Shown here: one piece after another, positions 7,522 through 15,950 of the stretch
How the letters are laid out: each line of letters starts with the position of its first letter
Numbering within the stretch: position 1 is the stretch's first letter
From: an uncultured Leucobacter sp.
GTDB lineage: Bacteria; Actinomycetota; Actinomycetes; Actinomycetales; Microbacteriaceae
Direction of reading: 5' to 3'
DNA length: 51,056 nucleotides
NCBI GenBank assembly: GCA_937967375.1
Contig: CALCJF010000056.1
Span: forward strand, 1-51,056
The notes under the pieces: model-generated
The model's input: the letters and a program-made list of their open reading frames with translations, nothing else
Database searches by the model: none
Told to the model about the DNA's origin: nothing
Made by a program: the position numbers and the translations under genes

Positions 7522-8097
7522 TCAACAACCGACCGAAGCCAACGCCTGTCGCAGCAGTCGGCCGCGACCACCGGCAAGCTCGTCGAGCGTGTCGGGCACG
7601 AGTGCCTCCTCCGGCGACATCCACGTCATCTCGAGCGCGTCCTGCCTCGGGCTGCACGACCCGGTGACCGGCACCACGAACACGAGCGAGACCGCGTGCT
7701 GACGTTCATCGACATACGGGGAAATGCCTGGAAGCGGAAAGAACTCGGCGACCTGCGCGGGCACGGGCGACGCAGGGATGAGCGGAAACGCCATTGGACC
7801 GAGATCGTTCTCGAGGTGCCGAAAGAGCGCATCGCGCACAGTTTCGCCGAAGCGCACCCGCCCGGCGACGAGCGCTCGCGTCATGACCCCCTCGGGGGTC
7901 GAGCGCAAGAGCAGCCCAACCTCGTTCACCTGCCCTTGCCCATCGACTCGCACCGGCACCGCCTCGACGTAGAGCACCGGCATGCGCCCGCGCACGAAAG
8001 CGAGCTCGTCGTCGCTCAGCCAACCCGGGTTGGTATTCACTGGAGGCAAGTCTTCGGGATCGGTCGGCTCTGGCAGTTCGGCAGTATCGATGGCCAT
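7522..8097 (-). CDS. NUDIX-fold protein with degenerate Nudix box
   Basis: A 191-residue protein similar to the actinobacterial NUDIX-like family DUF4916. The fold is suggested by VLYVEAVPVRVDGQGQVNEV, the Nudix-box region and EMTWMSPEEAL. The box (consensus Gx5Ex7REUxEExGU) reads GRVRFGETVRDALFRHLEND, with the RE glutamate replaced by His and the EE pair by Asn-Asp, so pyrophosphohydrolase activity is doubtful. Start: an in-frame ATG exists at 8115, but the ATG at 8097 has CAGAAT (8104-8109) 6 nt upstream at the leaderless distance used elsewhere here, so 8097 is preferred. Confidence 0.7.
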   Translation of the reverse strand: MAIDTAELPEPTDPEDLPPVNTNPGWLSDDELAFVRGRMPVLYVEAVPVRVDGQGQVNEVGLLLRSTPEGVMTRALVAGRVRFGETVRDALFRHLENDLGPMAFPLIPASPVPAQVAEFFPLPGISPYVDERQHAVSLVFVVPVTGSCSPRQDALEMTWMSPEEALVPDTLDELAGGRGRLLRQALASVGC

Positions 8098-8172
8098 GGT
8101 GTTATTCTGCCGCATTTCGGCGAGGGATCGGCCCGCGGCGAGCGCGGGTTCTCCTGTTCGGCGAACGCCGGT

Positions 8173-9036
8173 TCAGGCCGACGGCCGCAAGCTCTGCGTG
8201 CGCATCACCTCGTGCAGTATCGGGTACTCGGCGCCGTGCGCCGCCGCATAGTAGTGCGGGGCAAGATGACTCGAACCCTCGGCAACCTGCACGCCATCCC
8301 TGTAGCCGTAAAAGGAACCACCGGCCCGCCTGATGATGAAGCAGCCGGCCGCGACATCCCACGGGTTCGTCTCGAACGAGATCGTTGCGTCGACCCAGCC
8401 AGCCGCCACCCAGGCGAGGGCGATACAGGTGCTGTGCACTCCGCGCACTTGCCCGAACGCGCGAGTGATCTCGGCATACTGCGCGAGCGCGAGCTCTTCG
8501 AAGTGCACCAGGTCGCGCGCCAGCGGAAAGTTCAGCGCGACGGTCGCGCTGCCCTCGTCACTGTGGCCGAGGCTGCGCATCGGGCGATCCTCGCCCCTGC
8601 CAAACTGTTCGCGCAGAAACGCGCCGCGCTCGTCGGCCCAGAACAACTGCCCACTCGCGGGGTCGTAGATGACGCCGGCGATCAGCTCGCCGCCGCGCGC
8701 AACTGCAATGCTCACCGCCCAGAGTGCGATGCCGCGGGCATAGTTTGCCGTGCCGTCAATCGGATCGACGTACCAGGTGAGCGGCCCGATGCCGGCGTGC
8801 GCACCGTCCTCCTCGCCGACAATGCTCGAGTCAGAATATGCGTCGAGGATCACCCGGCGAATGTGCAGCTCGCACTCGCGGTCGTAGCGAGTCACAAGGT
8901 CGTGCTTGTCTGATTTGAGATCTATCTCAAGATCTGGCGCGCGAAACCCTTCAAGCGCGATCGCCCCGGCCTCGAGCGCCGCCCTGATCGCAACATCGGT
9001 GATCGCCGCTACGTTTGCCCCGGATTGCTCGCTCAC
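8173..9036 (-). CDS. Inositol monophosphatase family phosphatase
   Basis: A 287-residue member of the IMPase/FIG superfamily of Mg-dependent phosphatases. The metal-binding motifs are present: VGEEDG (about residue 73), VDPIDGTANYARG (about 89-101) and the C-terminal WDVAAG (about 224-229). In actinobacteria such enzymes dephosphorylate inositol-1-phosphate, histidinol phosphate or other sugar phosphates. The divergent neighbour is ino1, which makes inositol-1-phosphate, so inositol release for phosphatidylinositol or mycothiol is the most economical role; histidinol phosphatase is the main alternative. The GTG start at 9036 has TACCCT 6 nt upstream and no SD, supporting a leaderless mRNA. 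Confidence 0.85.
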   Translation of the reverse strand: MSEQSGANVAAITDVAIRAALEAGAIALEGFRAPDLEIDLKSDKHDLVTRYDRECELHIRRVILDAYSDSSIVGEEDGAHAGIGPLTWYVDPIDGTANYARGIALWAVSIAVARGGELIAGVIYDPASGQLFWADERGAFLREQFGRGEDRPMRSLGHSDEGSATVALNFPLARDLVHFEELALAQYAEITRAFGQVRGVHSTCIALAWVAAGWVDATISFETNPWDVAAGCFIIRRAGGSFYGYRDGVQVAEGSSHLAPHYYAAAHGAEYPILHEVMRTQSLRPSA

Positions 9037-9042
9037 AACACG

Positions 9043-9048
9043 AGGGTA
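9043..9048 (-). promoter_or_regulatory. -10 box for leaderless IMPase gene
   Basis: Minus-strand TACCCT ends 6 nt before the GTG at 9036. Confidence 0.55.
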
Positions 9049-9094
9049 CCTTGGGCCGCCGCCGCCGACGCAGCTCTCAGTATGCGGCGAGGAG

Positions 9095-9100
9095 TAAAGT
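9095..9100 (+). promoter_or_regulatory. Candidate -10 box for ino1
   Basis: TAAAGT about 52 nt before the ino1 ATG would give a leader of roughly 45 nt. No convincing -35 box is seen. Confidence 0.3.
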
Positions 9101-9152
9101 GGTGAGTTGGCGTATTGCCAGATGTGAACGAGAACGACGAAAGCTTGGTGCG

Positions 9153-10220
9153 ATGAGTGTGAAGGTGGCCCTGGCGGGCATTGGCAATTGCGTGAGTTCG
9201 CTCGTGCAGGGCGTCGAGTACTATCGCGGAGCCTCCGATGACGAACAGGTTCCCGGTCTCATGCACGTGCGTCTTGGCGGCTACCACGTCTCAGATCTGC
9301 AGTTCGTCGCGGCCTTCGAGGTCGACGCAGACAAGGTCGGCAAAGACCTCTCCGAGGCGATCTGGGCAGGCCACAACAACACCATCAAGTTCTCTGAAGT
9401 GCCCCATCTCGGCCTTGAGGTGCTGCGCGGCCCGACGCTCGACGGGCTCGGCGAATACTACCGAGACGCCGTCGAAGAGTCGCCCGTTGATCCCGTTGAT
9501 GTTGCCCAGGCGCTGCGCGACTCCGGCGCCGATGTGCTCGCCTGCTACCTGCCCGTCGGCAGTGAAGCGGCGGTGAAGTTCTATGCTCAGGCGGCCCTCG
9601 ACGCGGGCGTCGCCTTCGTGAATGCCGTGCCCGTGTTCGTCGCGAGCGACCCCGAGTGGGCAGCGAAGTTCGTCGAGGCGGGTCTGCCGATCGTCGGCGA
9701 CGACATCAAGAGCCAAGTCGGCGCGACCATCACCCACCGCGTCATGGCGCACCTGATGGAGAGCCGCGGCATTGCGCTCGACCACACCTACCAGCTGAAC
9801 GTCGGCGGCAACATGGACTTCAAGAACATGCTCGAGCGCAGCCGCCTGAAGTCGAAGAAGATCTCGAAGACCCAGGCGGTCACCTCGAACATCTCGGCGA
9901 ACCTCGACGCCGACGACGTGCACATCGGCCCGAGCGATCACGTGCCTTGGCTCGAGGATCGCAAGTTCGCATTCGTACGCCTCGAAGGGCGCGGCTTCGG
10001 CGACGTACCGATGAGCCTCGAGTACAAGCTCGAGGTCTGGGATTCGCCCAACTCGGCAGGCACCATGATCGATGCGATTCGCAGCGCGAAGGTCGCAAAG
10101 GATCTCGGCCAGGCCGGGCCGGTCGAAGCGGCCTCGGCCTACTTCATGAAGTCTCCGCCGGTGCAGAAGGCAGACCACGTCGCTCGCGAGGAGCTCGAGA
10201 ACTTTCTGCAGCAGGCCTAA
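9153..10220 (+). CDS. ino1: Inositol-3-phosphate synthase
   Basis: A 355-residue protein of the actinobacterial/archaeal class of myo-inositol-1-phosphate synthase, which turns glucose-6-phosphate into inositol phosphate using NAD as an internal redox cofactor. Seen: the N-terminal Rossmann motif VALAGIGNCVSSLVQGVEYY, VLACYLPVGSE, DDIKSQVGATITHR and the catalytic-domain motif NVGGNMDFKNMLE followed by KSKKISKTQAV with the conserved lysines. The start ATG 9153 (MSVKVALAG) matches the family; the frame is open upstream but that part is non-coding. Divergent from the IMPase gene, the next step of inositol synthesis. It converges with the prenyltransferase gene, 17 bp between stops. Confidence 0.92.
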   Translation: MSVKVALAGIGNCVSSLVQGVEYYRGASDDEQVPGLMHVRLGGYHVSDLQFVAAFEVDADKVGKDLSEAIWAGHNNTIKFSEVPHLGLEVLRGPTLDGLGEYYRDAVEESPVDPVDVAQALRDSGADVLACYLPVGSEAAVKFYAQAALDAGVAFVNAVPVFVASDPEWAAKFVEAGLPIVGDDIKSQVGATITHRVMAHLMESRGIALDHTYQLNVGGNMDFKNMLERSRLKSKKISKTQAVTSNISANLDADDVHIGPSDHVPWLEDRKFAFVRLEGRGFGDVPMSLEYKLEVWDSPNSAGTMIDAIRSAKVAKDLGQAGPVEAASAYFMKSPPVQKADHVAREELENFLQQA

Positions 10221-10237
10221 GCCGTAAACTCGGCCGC

Positions 10238-11023
10238 TCAGCGCCCCATGCGGCGCTGGCGGCGCGAGTAGTCGCGCAGTGCGCGCAAGAAATCGACCTC
10301 GCGCAGATCGGGGTACAGCGCTTCTACAAAGTAGAACTCGCTGTGCGCCGACTGCCAGATCATGAAGTCGCTGAGCCGCTGCTCGCCAGAGGTGCGAATC
10401 ACGAGGTCTGGGTCGGCCTGCCCGCGAGTCCAGAGGTGTTCGCCGATCATTTCGGGTGTCAACCGCTCTGCCAGCGTGTCGAGCGTGCCGCCCGAGGCCT
10501 GGTGCTCAGCGATCACGCTGCGCATCGCCGCGGTGATCTCGCTGCGCCCGCCATAGCCGACCGCAAGGTTCACGTGCAAGCCGGTGCGATCGGCGCTCAC
10601 CCGCTCCGCTTCGGCGAGCGCCAACGAGAGCCCTTCGGGTAACCCCTCGCAGCTGCCGACGTGTTTCACTCGCCAGCCGTCGATCTCGCTCAGGCTGCGC
10701 GCGAGCTCGGCGATGATGCCGAAGAGATCCTCGAGCTCTTGCGTGTCGCGCCCACGCAGGTTGTCGCTCGAGAGCAGATAGAGCGTGACCACCTCGACCC
10801 CGGCGTCTTCGCACCAGTGCAGAAATTCCGGAATCTTGCGCGCACCCGCGCGGTGCCCGACGGCGACGCGCTCCTGCAGCCGCTGCTTCGCCCAGCGACG
10901 ATTTCCGTCGACGATGACCGCGATGTGATGTGGCACGTTCGCCGGGTCGAGCTCGCGCCGCAGGCGTCGCTGGTACAGGCGGTACAGCGGCCCGGGTCTC
11001 GGCTCGGTGCGCTCGGGGTTCAC
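10238..11023 (-). CDS. uppS: cis-Prenyltransferase (isoprenyl/undecaprenyl diphosphate synthase family)
   Basis: A 261-residue cis-prenyltransferase. Family signatures are present: HHIAVIVDGNRRWA (the catalytic Asp-Gly-Asn motif), GHRAGARKIPEFL, LYLLSSDNL, VGYGGRSEI, and the C-terminal DLVIRTSGEQRLSDFM and EFYFVEALYPD. These enzymes condense isopentenyl diphosphate in Z configuration to make lipid carriers for wall synthesis. Actinobacteria often have two paralogues, one making short chains (Rv1086-like), so product length is uncertain. The frame is open to 11065, but GTG 11023 is preferred because TACACT lies exactly 7 nt upstream. Divergent from the hydrolase gene. Confidence 0.85.
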   Translation of the reverse strand: MNPERTEPRPGPLYRLYQRRLRRELDPANVPHHIAVIVDGNRRWAKQRLQERVAVGHRAGARKIPEFLHWCEDAGVEVVTLYLLSSDNLRGRDTQELEDLFGIIAELARSLSEIDGWRVKHVGSCEGLPEGLSLALAEAERVSADRTGLHVNLAVGYGGRSEITAAMRSVIAEHQASGGTLDTLAERLTPEMIGEHLWTRGQADPDLVIRTSGEQRLSDFMIWQSAHSEFYFVEALYPDLREVDFLRALRDYSRRQRRMGR

Positions 11024-11030
11024 CCCCCTG

Positions 11031-11036
11031 AGTGTA
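11031..11036 (-). promoter_or_regulatory. -10 box for leaderless prenyltransferase gene
   Basis: Minus-strand TACACT ends 7 nt before GTG 11023. A second TACACT lies on the plus strand 24 bp away for the divergent gene. Confidence 0.55.
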
Positions 11037-11060
11037 GTGGCTGCAGGTGAAGCTCGCCGG

Positions 11061-11066
11061 TACACT
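11061..11066 (+). promoter_or_regulatory. -10 box for leaderless hydrolase gene
   Basis: TACACT ends 7 nt before ATG 11074, the same sequence and spacing as for the divergent prenyltransferase gene. Confidence 0.55.
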
Positions 11067-11073
11067 CGTGCTC

Positions 11074-12057
11074 ATGACAGAGCAGAGCGCGGGCGAGGCG
11101 AACGAAGCGAGCACGGCGAACCCGGCATCGGGGCACGACGAGCTAGACGAGTTTCGTTACCTTGCTTCTGACGCCGCGCGCGTCGATCGTCAGACGCCAC
11201 TCCCCCAGGTGCGCCGAGTCGAGGTGCCTGCCGGCGACGGCCGCACCATTTCGGCCCTCAACTACGGGTCAAACTCGCCAGCGGGCGACGCTGACGCCCC
11301 GCAGTACGTGTTTCTGCACGGCATGGGCCTCAATGCGCACGGCTTCGACCCCGTCGCGCTCGCCCTCGACGCCCCGGCGCTCGCGCTCGACCTGCCGGGG
11401 CACGGCCGCAGCGACTGGCGCGAAGACGCGAACTACCGTCCAGACCTGCTGGCGGCAGATGTGCTCATCACGCTCGAGCATCTCGCCCCCGAGCCGTTTG
11501 TGTTGGTCGGGCACTCGCTGGGCGGGCTCGTCGCCGCGATCGCCGCACCGATGCTCGGCGCACGGCTGCGCGGCCTCGTGATCGTCGATATCACCCCTGG
11601 CATCAGCCCGCAGGGCGACGCGGGCTCGATCGGCGACTTCATCTCGGGTCAGCGCGACTTCGCGACGCAAGAAGAGATGGTCGATCGTGCGATCGCCTAC
11701 GGCATCGGCGAGGATCGCGCAGCGCTCGCGCGCGGCGTCGCGTTCAACGCGCGGCAGCGACCTGACGGGCGCTGGGAGTGGGCCCACCACTTCGCTCACA
11801 TGGAGGCCGCACCCATGGATGGCATGGGTGAGGGCACCCCGTTCGCCCCGATCTGGGCTCCCCTGGAAGCGGTGCAGCGGGGCGGCACGAGAGTTTCTTT
11901 GGTGCGAGGATCAGACGGCCTCATTGGCCCCGAGCTGGTGATCGAGTGGCGCACTCGGATGCCCGGCAGCGAGGTGGTCACTGTTGCCGGGCCACATAAT
12001 GTGCACGAGGCTTCACCCGCCGAGCTTGCGGCGGCGGTTCTCGCGCTCTCTCAGTAA
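11074..12057 (+). CDS. Alpha/beta hydrolase
   Basis: A 327-residue alpha/beta-hydrolase-fold protein. Seen: the oxyanion-hole strand YVFLHGMGLNAHGF, the nucleophile elbow GHSLGG with the catalytic serine, LVIVDITPG after it, and a C-terminal GPHNVHEASP carrying the likely catalytic histidine. A soluble acidic tail of about 55 residues precedes the fold. The family covers esterases, lipases, epoxide hydrolases and others, so the substrate cannot be told. ATG 11074 is chosen over the upstream in-frame GTG at 11047 because TACACT is positioned for a leaderless transcript at 11074. No terminator is visible after the gene. Confidence 0.8.
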   Translation: MTEQSAGEANEASTANPASGHDELDEFRYLASDAARVDRQTPLPQVRRVEVPAGDGRTISALNYGSNSPAGDADAPQYVFLHGMGLNAHGFDPVALALDAPALALDLPGHGRSDWREDANYRPDLLAADVLITLEHLAPEPFVLVGHSLGGLVAAIAAPMLGARLRGLVIVDITPGISPQGDAGSIGDFISGQRDFATQEEMVDRAIAYGIGEDRAALARGVAFNARQRPDGRWEWAHHFAHMEAAPMDGMGEGTPFAPIWAPLEAVQRGGTRVSLVRGSDGLIGPELVIEWRTRMPGSEVVTVAGPHNVHEASPAELAAAVLALSQ

Positions 12058-12182
12058 CTGATTTTGCAGCGCCAGCGCGGGCACTGACCGGCCGCGATCC
12101 TCTTCGTTTACTTATGGTCACCCCCGCTCGCGCTTATGGGTAATGTCACAAACTGTTAACAAGCTGTTCCACGGGAAGACAA

Positions 12183-12201
12183 TTACGCAAAAGCGGCGTA
12201 A
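12183..12201. promoter_or_regulatory. Inverted repeat upstream of the first peptide-binding protein gene
   Basis: TTACGC (12183-12188) and GCGTAA (12196-12201) form an operator-like inverted repeat about 90 bp before the gene. The 233-bp gap 12058-12290 also holds TGTTAACA and TTGACG at 12211-12216, but no clear -10 at the right spacing. Confidence 0.3.
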
Positions 12202-12290
12202 TCTCGGCTCTTGACGCACGAGCACTGCCGCCCGCCGTCTATCAATTCAGCGCGCGGCACCGGCCGCGCACGACCCGAGGAGCCACTGAC

Positions 12291-13886
12291 GTGACCGAGT
12301 CGAACACGAGCGCCCCAGCCGAGGCGCCCGAGTACCGCAAGCGCGGCCGCTCGAAGACACCCCTGATCATTACGATCGCAGTCATCGCCGTCGCAGCAAT
12401 CGTCGCCGCGCTGGTCTTCTGGCTCGGCCGCGACCAGGGTGCAAGCACTCCGGGCAACGGCGAGAACGGTTCAGGCAAAGAGCTTGTCGTCGGCCTGCAG
12501 CTCGAGCCAAGCAACCTCGACATCCGCTCGACCGGCGGCGTCGCGCTCGACCAGATACTCATCGACAACGTCTACCAGGGCCTCATCGGCCTGAAGTCGG
12601 GCACCGTCGACGAGTTTGTGCCGGTGCTCGCAGAAGAACTGCCAGAGCAGAGCGACGACGGCTTGACCTACACCTTCACACTGCGCGAGGGTGTCACCTT
12701 CGCATCGGGCAGCAAGCTCACCGCCGGGGACGTGGTCGACTCGCTCAGCGCGGCGGAGGGCCCCGCATCGCTCAGCACCGCGCTCGGAGCCCCGGTCACC
12801 GTGACCTCACCTGATGAAAGCACCGTGGTGCTCGAGCTCTCCGCACCGAACAGCCAGCTGCTGTGGCAGCTCGCAAACCGTCCGGGTCTCGTGTTCGAAA
12901 CCGCCTACACGGGCGATCTCGCAAGCACGAGCAACGGCACCGGCCCCTTCGCACTCAAGCAGTGGAAGCAGGGTGACAGCATCACTTTCGCCGCCAACCC
13001 CGAGTACTGGGGCGAGAAGCCCGCGGTCGAGACGGTCGTGTGGCGCTACATTCCCGACGCAAACGCGGCCACGAACGCGGCGCTCGAGGGCGACCTCGAC
13101 GTGCTCGCCCCTGTCACATCGAACATGGTGTCGCAGTTTGAGGGCACCGACTTTGCGATCGAGCACGCCGACAGCACCGACGTCTTCACACTCGCGTTCA
13201 ACTCGCAAAAGGCCCCGTTGAACGACGTGCGCGTGCGCACTGCGCTCTCGATGGCGATCGACGGAAACTCGATCGTTGAGGCCTTCTACGGCGACGGCAA
13301 GGTGCTCGGTGGCCCGATCACCGACCTCGAGCCGGCCTACGAAGATCTCACTTCGGTGAACGCCTACGACCCCGAGGCCGCGAAGGCTCTGCTCGCAGAG
13401 GCTGGCTACGCTGAGGGCCTCGAGCTCACCGTGACGATTCCGAGCTTCTACGCGAGCGACGCCATCAATCAGGTGGTCACCCAGTTCGATGCGATCGGCG
13501 TGAAACTGAACGTGAACCCGGTCGAGTTCGGCACCTGGCTGAGCGACGTCTACTCGGCGCCCGAAGACGGCAGCCCGAGGCAGTACGATCTGAGCTACGT
13601 CAACCACGCAGAGGCGAACGACTTCGTCAACTACACGAACCCCGACTACTACTTCGGCTACAACAACCCCGAGGTGCAGGATCTGTATGCTCAGTCGATC
13701 GCGACCACCGACCCCGATCAGGCGGTCGAGCTGGTGCAGCAGGCTGCCCGCATTGTCGCCGCTGAGGCGCCGGCGAAGTGGCTGATCAACTACACCCCGG
13801 CAAACGCCGTCGCGAAGCACGTGCAGGGCTTCCCGAACAGCAACACCAACTCGCGAATCAACCTCGCGGGAGTGAGCGTCAGCTAA
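12291..13886 (+). CDS. ABC transporter substrate-binding protein, family 5 (peptide type)
   Basis: A 531-residue solute-binding protein of the DppA/OppA family (SBP_bac_5), with typical segments LVVGLQLEPSNLDIRSTGG, LTYTFTLREGVTFASG and VRTALSMAIDG. Instead of a lipobox the N terminus has an RKRGRSK stretch and a single hydrophobic helix at residues 24-45 without a cysteine, so it is probably held in the membrane by an uncleaved anchor. GAGGAG a few bases before the GTG is a good SD. The permease and ATPase genes follow after a strong terminator and a 230-bp gap, so the binding protein can be expressed separately from the rest of its transporter. Likely substrate: peptides; not resolvable further. 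Confidence 0.88.
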   Translation: MTESNTSAPAEAPEYRKRGRSKTPLIITIAVIAVAAIVAALVFWLGRDQGASTPGNGENGSGKELVVGLQLEPSNLDIRSTGGVALDQILIDNVYQGLIGLKSGTVDEFVPVLAEELPEQSDDGLTYTFTLREGVTFASGSKLTAGDVVDSLSAAEGPASLSTALGAPVTVTSPDESTVVLELSAPNSQLLWQLANRPGLVFETAYTGDLASTSNGTGPFALKQWKQGDSITFAANPEYWGEKPAVETVVWRYIPDANAATNAALEGDLDVLAPVTSNMVSQFEGTDFAIEHADSTDVFTLAFNSQKAPLNDVRVRTALSMAIDGNSIVEAFYGDGKVLGGPITDLEPAYEDLTSVNAYDPEAAKALLAEAGYAEGLELTVTIPSFYASDAINQVVTQFDAIGVKLNVNPVEFGTWLSDVYSAPEDGSPRQYDLSYVNHAEANDFVNYTNPDYYFGYNNPEVQDLYAQSIATTDPDQAVELVQQAARIVAAEAPAKWLINYTPANAVAKHVQGFPNSNTNSRINLAGVSVS

Positions 13887-13904
13887 CCGCTGCGTCGAGC
13901 GATC

Positions 13905-13944
13905 CGCCCGGGTGCCCGAAAGGTGCCCGGGCGATTGCTTTTCG
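13905..13944 (+). terminator. Intrinsic terminator after binding-protein gene
   Basis: CGCCCGGGTGCC (13905-13916) pairs with GGTGCCCGGGCG (13922-13933) around a CGAAA loop; two G-U pairs form only in plus-strand RNA. ATTGCTTTT follows. It probably lowers expression of the downstream permease genes relative to the binding protein. Confidence 0.75.
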
Positions 13945-14103
13945 GCAGACATTGCGCCCTGAGTGCGGGGCCTGCGCATCTCGCACCTGTGCCGAGAAAG
14001 GGCTTTTCGTAGCCCGCGGGCCCGAATTTCCTTCCTCGAGGCACACCCCGCCGCACCGGCAGGCGCAGGTGTTCCACGAGCCGCCCCAAAGCCTTCCAGC
14101 CGA

Positions 14104-14109
14104 TAGGAT
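14104..14109 (+). promoter_or_regulatory. -10 box for leaderless ABC permease operon
   Basis: TAGGAT ends 6 nt before ATG 14116, giving the permease-ATPase genes their own promoter downstream of the terminator. Confidence 0.55.
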
Positions 14110-14115
14110 TTAGGG

Positions 14116-15069
14116 ATGATCCGCTTCCTCGCAGTCAGGGCACTGACGCTTCTCGCGGGTCTTTTTTTGGCGAGCCTCATCATTTTCGTCTCCTTGCGCC
14201 TATTGCCAGGCGACGTGGCGCAGGTAATCGGCGGCACGAGCGCCTCTCCCGCCCAGGTAGAAGCTATTCGCGAACGCCTCGGCTTGAACGTGCCGCTGCC
14301 CATGCAATATCTCGACTGGCTCGGCGGGGTGTTCACCGGCCAGCTCGGCAGCTCAATCGTCTCAGGAACGTCGATCGCCGCCGAGATCGCCGAGAAGGCG
14401 CAGGTCACCGTACCGCTGACGCTCTACTCGCTCGCCATCGCGCTCATCGTGGCTTTACCGCTCGGGGTGTTCGCGGCATACCGCAGGCAGGCGTTGCCGA
14501 GCCGCGTGCTTTCCGTGCTGGGCGTGATCGCCGCAGCGGTACCAGCCGTGTGGGCCGGCTTGCTCGGCATCGTGCTGTTCTCGACATGGCTCGGCTGGCT
14601 GCCCTCTCAGGGGTTTCCTCGCGATGGCTGGGCCGATCCTTTAGCCGCAATGCGGTCGCTCACCCTGCCAGCCCTGACCATCGGCCTGATCGAGGGCGCG
14701 GTGCTGTTTCGCTTCGTGAAGAGCGCGACACTGAGCGCAATCGGTGCCGAGCACGTGCGCACCGCAATGTCGCGCGGGTACACCCGACTCGGCGCGCTCG
14801 TGCGGCACGGTCTGCCCGGTGTCGGGCTCTCGGTCGTCTCGATGCTCGGCCTGCAGGTGGCCGGGCTGCTCGTCGGCGCCGTCGTCATCGAGCAGCTCTT
14901 CAGCCTGCCGGGCCTTGGTCGCATGCTGGTCGTTGACGTTGGTCAGCGCGACCTGATCAAAGTGCAGAGCACGCTCTTCGTGCTCACCGCGGTGATCCTG
15001 GCGCTCGGCGCGCTCGTCGATGTCGTGCACCGCATGATCGACCCGAGACTCAGGGTGGAAGAGCAATGA
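14116..15069 (+). CDS. ABC transporter permease, DppB/OppB type
   Basis: A 317-residue inner-membrane permease with about six membrane segments. The N-terminal LTLLAGLFLASLIIFVSLRL is followed by LLPGDVAQVIGG, the short extracytoplasmic start typical of OppB-type subunits, and the EAA-loop motif appears as HVRTAMSRGYTRLGALVRHG (about 215-234), the contact with the ATPase. Closing segments include LVGAVVIEQLFSLPGLGRML, strongly conserved in the family. It pairs with the next permease, overlapping it by 4 nt (ATGA). The start is supported by a TAGGAT box 6 nt upstream. Confidence 0.88.
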   Translation: MIRFLAVRALTLLAGLFLASLIIFVSLRLLPGDVAQVIGGTSASPAQVEAIRERLGLNVPLPMQYLDWLGGVFTGQLGSSIVSGTSIAAEIAEKAQVTVPLTLYSLAIALIVALPLGVFAAYRRQALPSRVLSVLGVIAAAVPAVWAGLLGIVLFSTWLGWLPSQGFPRDGWADPLAAMRSLTLPALTIGLIEGAVLFRFVKSATLSAIGAEHVRTAMSRGYTRLGALVRHGLPGVGLSVVSMLGLQVAGLLVGAVVIEQLFSLPGLGRMLVVDVGQRDLIKVQSTLFVLTAVILALGALVDVVHRMIDPRLRVEEQ

Positions 15070-15950
15070 GCGGCCAGCGCGGTGGCACCATGCGCCACCT
15101 CACTCGCTCACCCCGCGGCGCATTCGCGCTCGCGGTGCTCGCCCTGCTTGCGGTCACTGCGCTCGTCTCGCTGTTCTGGCTGCCCGCGAATCCGAACCAG
15201 TCGAACATCTCTGAGGCGTGGCAGTCGCCGTCGCTCACGCATTGGCTCGGCACTGACAGCAGCGGCCGAGACATTGCCTCACGGCTGATGGCCGGGGCAA
15301 GGGTCACCGTGCTCGTGGTGCTCGGCGCGGCGCTCGTATCTGGCGTCATCGGCCTCGGGCTCGCCGTCATCTCGGCGCTCGGCCCGAGGCAGCTGCGCGA
15401 GCCGCTCATCATTTTCATCGATGTGTTGATCGCGTTTCCGACGCTGCTGCTCGCGATCATGCTCGCAGCCGTGTTCGGCAGCGGGATCCCGGTCGTGATC
15501 GTGTCAGTCGGCATCGGCTACGGGGTGCAGATCGCGCGCGTGGTGCGCGCAGAGCTCAGGCAGATCAACGCCGAAGATTTCATTCTCGCCGCCAAGGCCT
15601 CAGGGCTGTCACGGTGGGCGATTCTTCGCATGCACCTGCTGCCGAACGCAGCGCCAGTGTTCGTCGTGCAGCTTTCGCTCGCGATGGGCCTCGCAATTCT
15701 CGCCGAGGCGGGCCTCAGCTACCTTGGCTTCGGCGCTCCCCCGAGCGTTCCCTCGTGGGGCCTCATGCTTCAGGAGTCGCAGTCTCAGATCGCGATACAC
15801 CCGGCTGTCGTGATGTGGCCAGGGCTCGCAATCACGCTGACGGTACTCGCGTTCTACCTCTTGGGCGACGCGCTCCGCGAGGCGATGGATCCGCGCCTGC
15901 GCTTCGGCGAGCGCAGTGCTCACCGCGCGCAGTCAGGGGGCCCCGCATGA
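15066..15950 (+). CDS. ABC transporter permease, DppC/OppC type
   Basis: A 294-residue permease. After an N-terminal membrane segment the characteristic HWLGTDSSGRDIASRLMAGA motif (about 60-79) precedes five further segments. The EAA loop reads DFILAAKASGLSRWAILRMH and the family-typical GLSYLGFGAPPSVPSWGLML follows. Together with the preceding subunit it forms the translocation channel of the peptide transporter. The ATG overlaps the previous stop and the stop overlaps the next start by 4 nt. An internal ATG (MRHLTRSPRG) nine codons in is an alternative start. Confidence 0.88.
   Translation: MSGQRGGTMRHLTRSPRGAFALAVLALLAVTALVSLFWLPANPNQSNISEAWQSPSLTHWLGTDSSGRDIASRLMAGARVTVLVVLGAALVSGVIGLGLAVISALGPRQLREPLIIFIDVLIAFPTLLLAIMLAAVFGSGIPVVIVSVGIGYGVQIARVVRAELRQINAEDFILAAKASGLSRWAILRMHLLPNAAPVFVVQLSLAMGLAILAEAGLSYLGFGAPPSVPSWGLMLQESQSQIAIHPAVVMWPGLAITLTVLAFYLLGDALREAMDPRLRFGERSAHRAQSGGPA

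Noticed and set aside
12211..12240. TTGACG as -35 with the TATCAA hexamer near 12240 as -10
   Set aside because: The spacing is about 23 nt, too long for a sigma-70-type promoter.
12807..14408. Long minus-strand open frame (533 codons) opposite the first binding-protein gene
   Set aside because: Antisense shadow of a clear SBP_bac_5 gene in high-GC DNA; Arg/Val-rich composition without domains.
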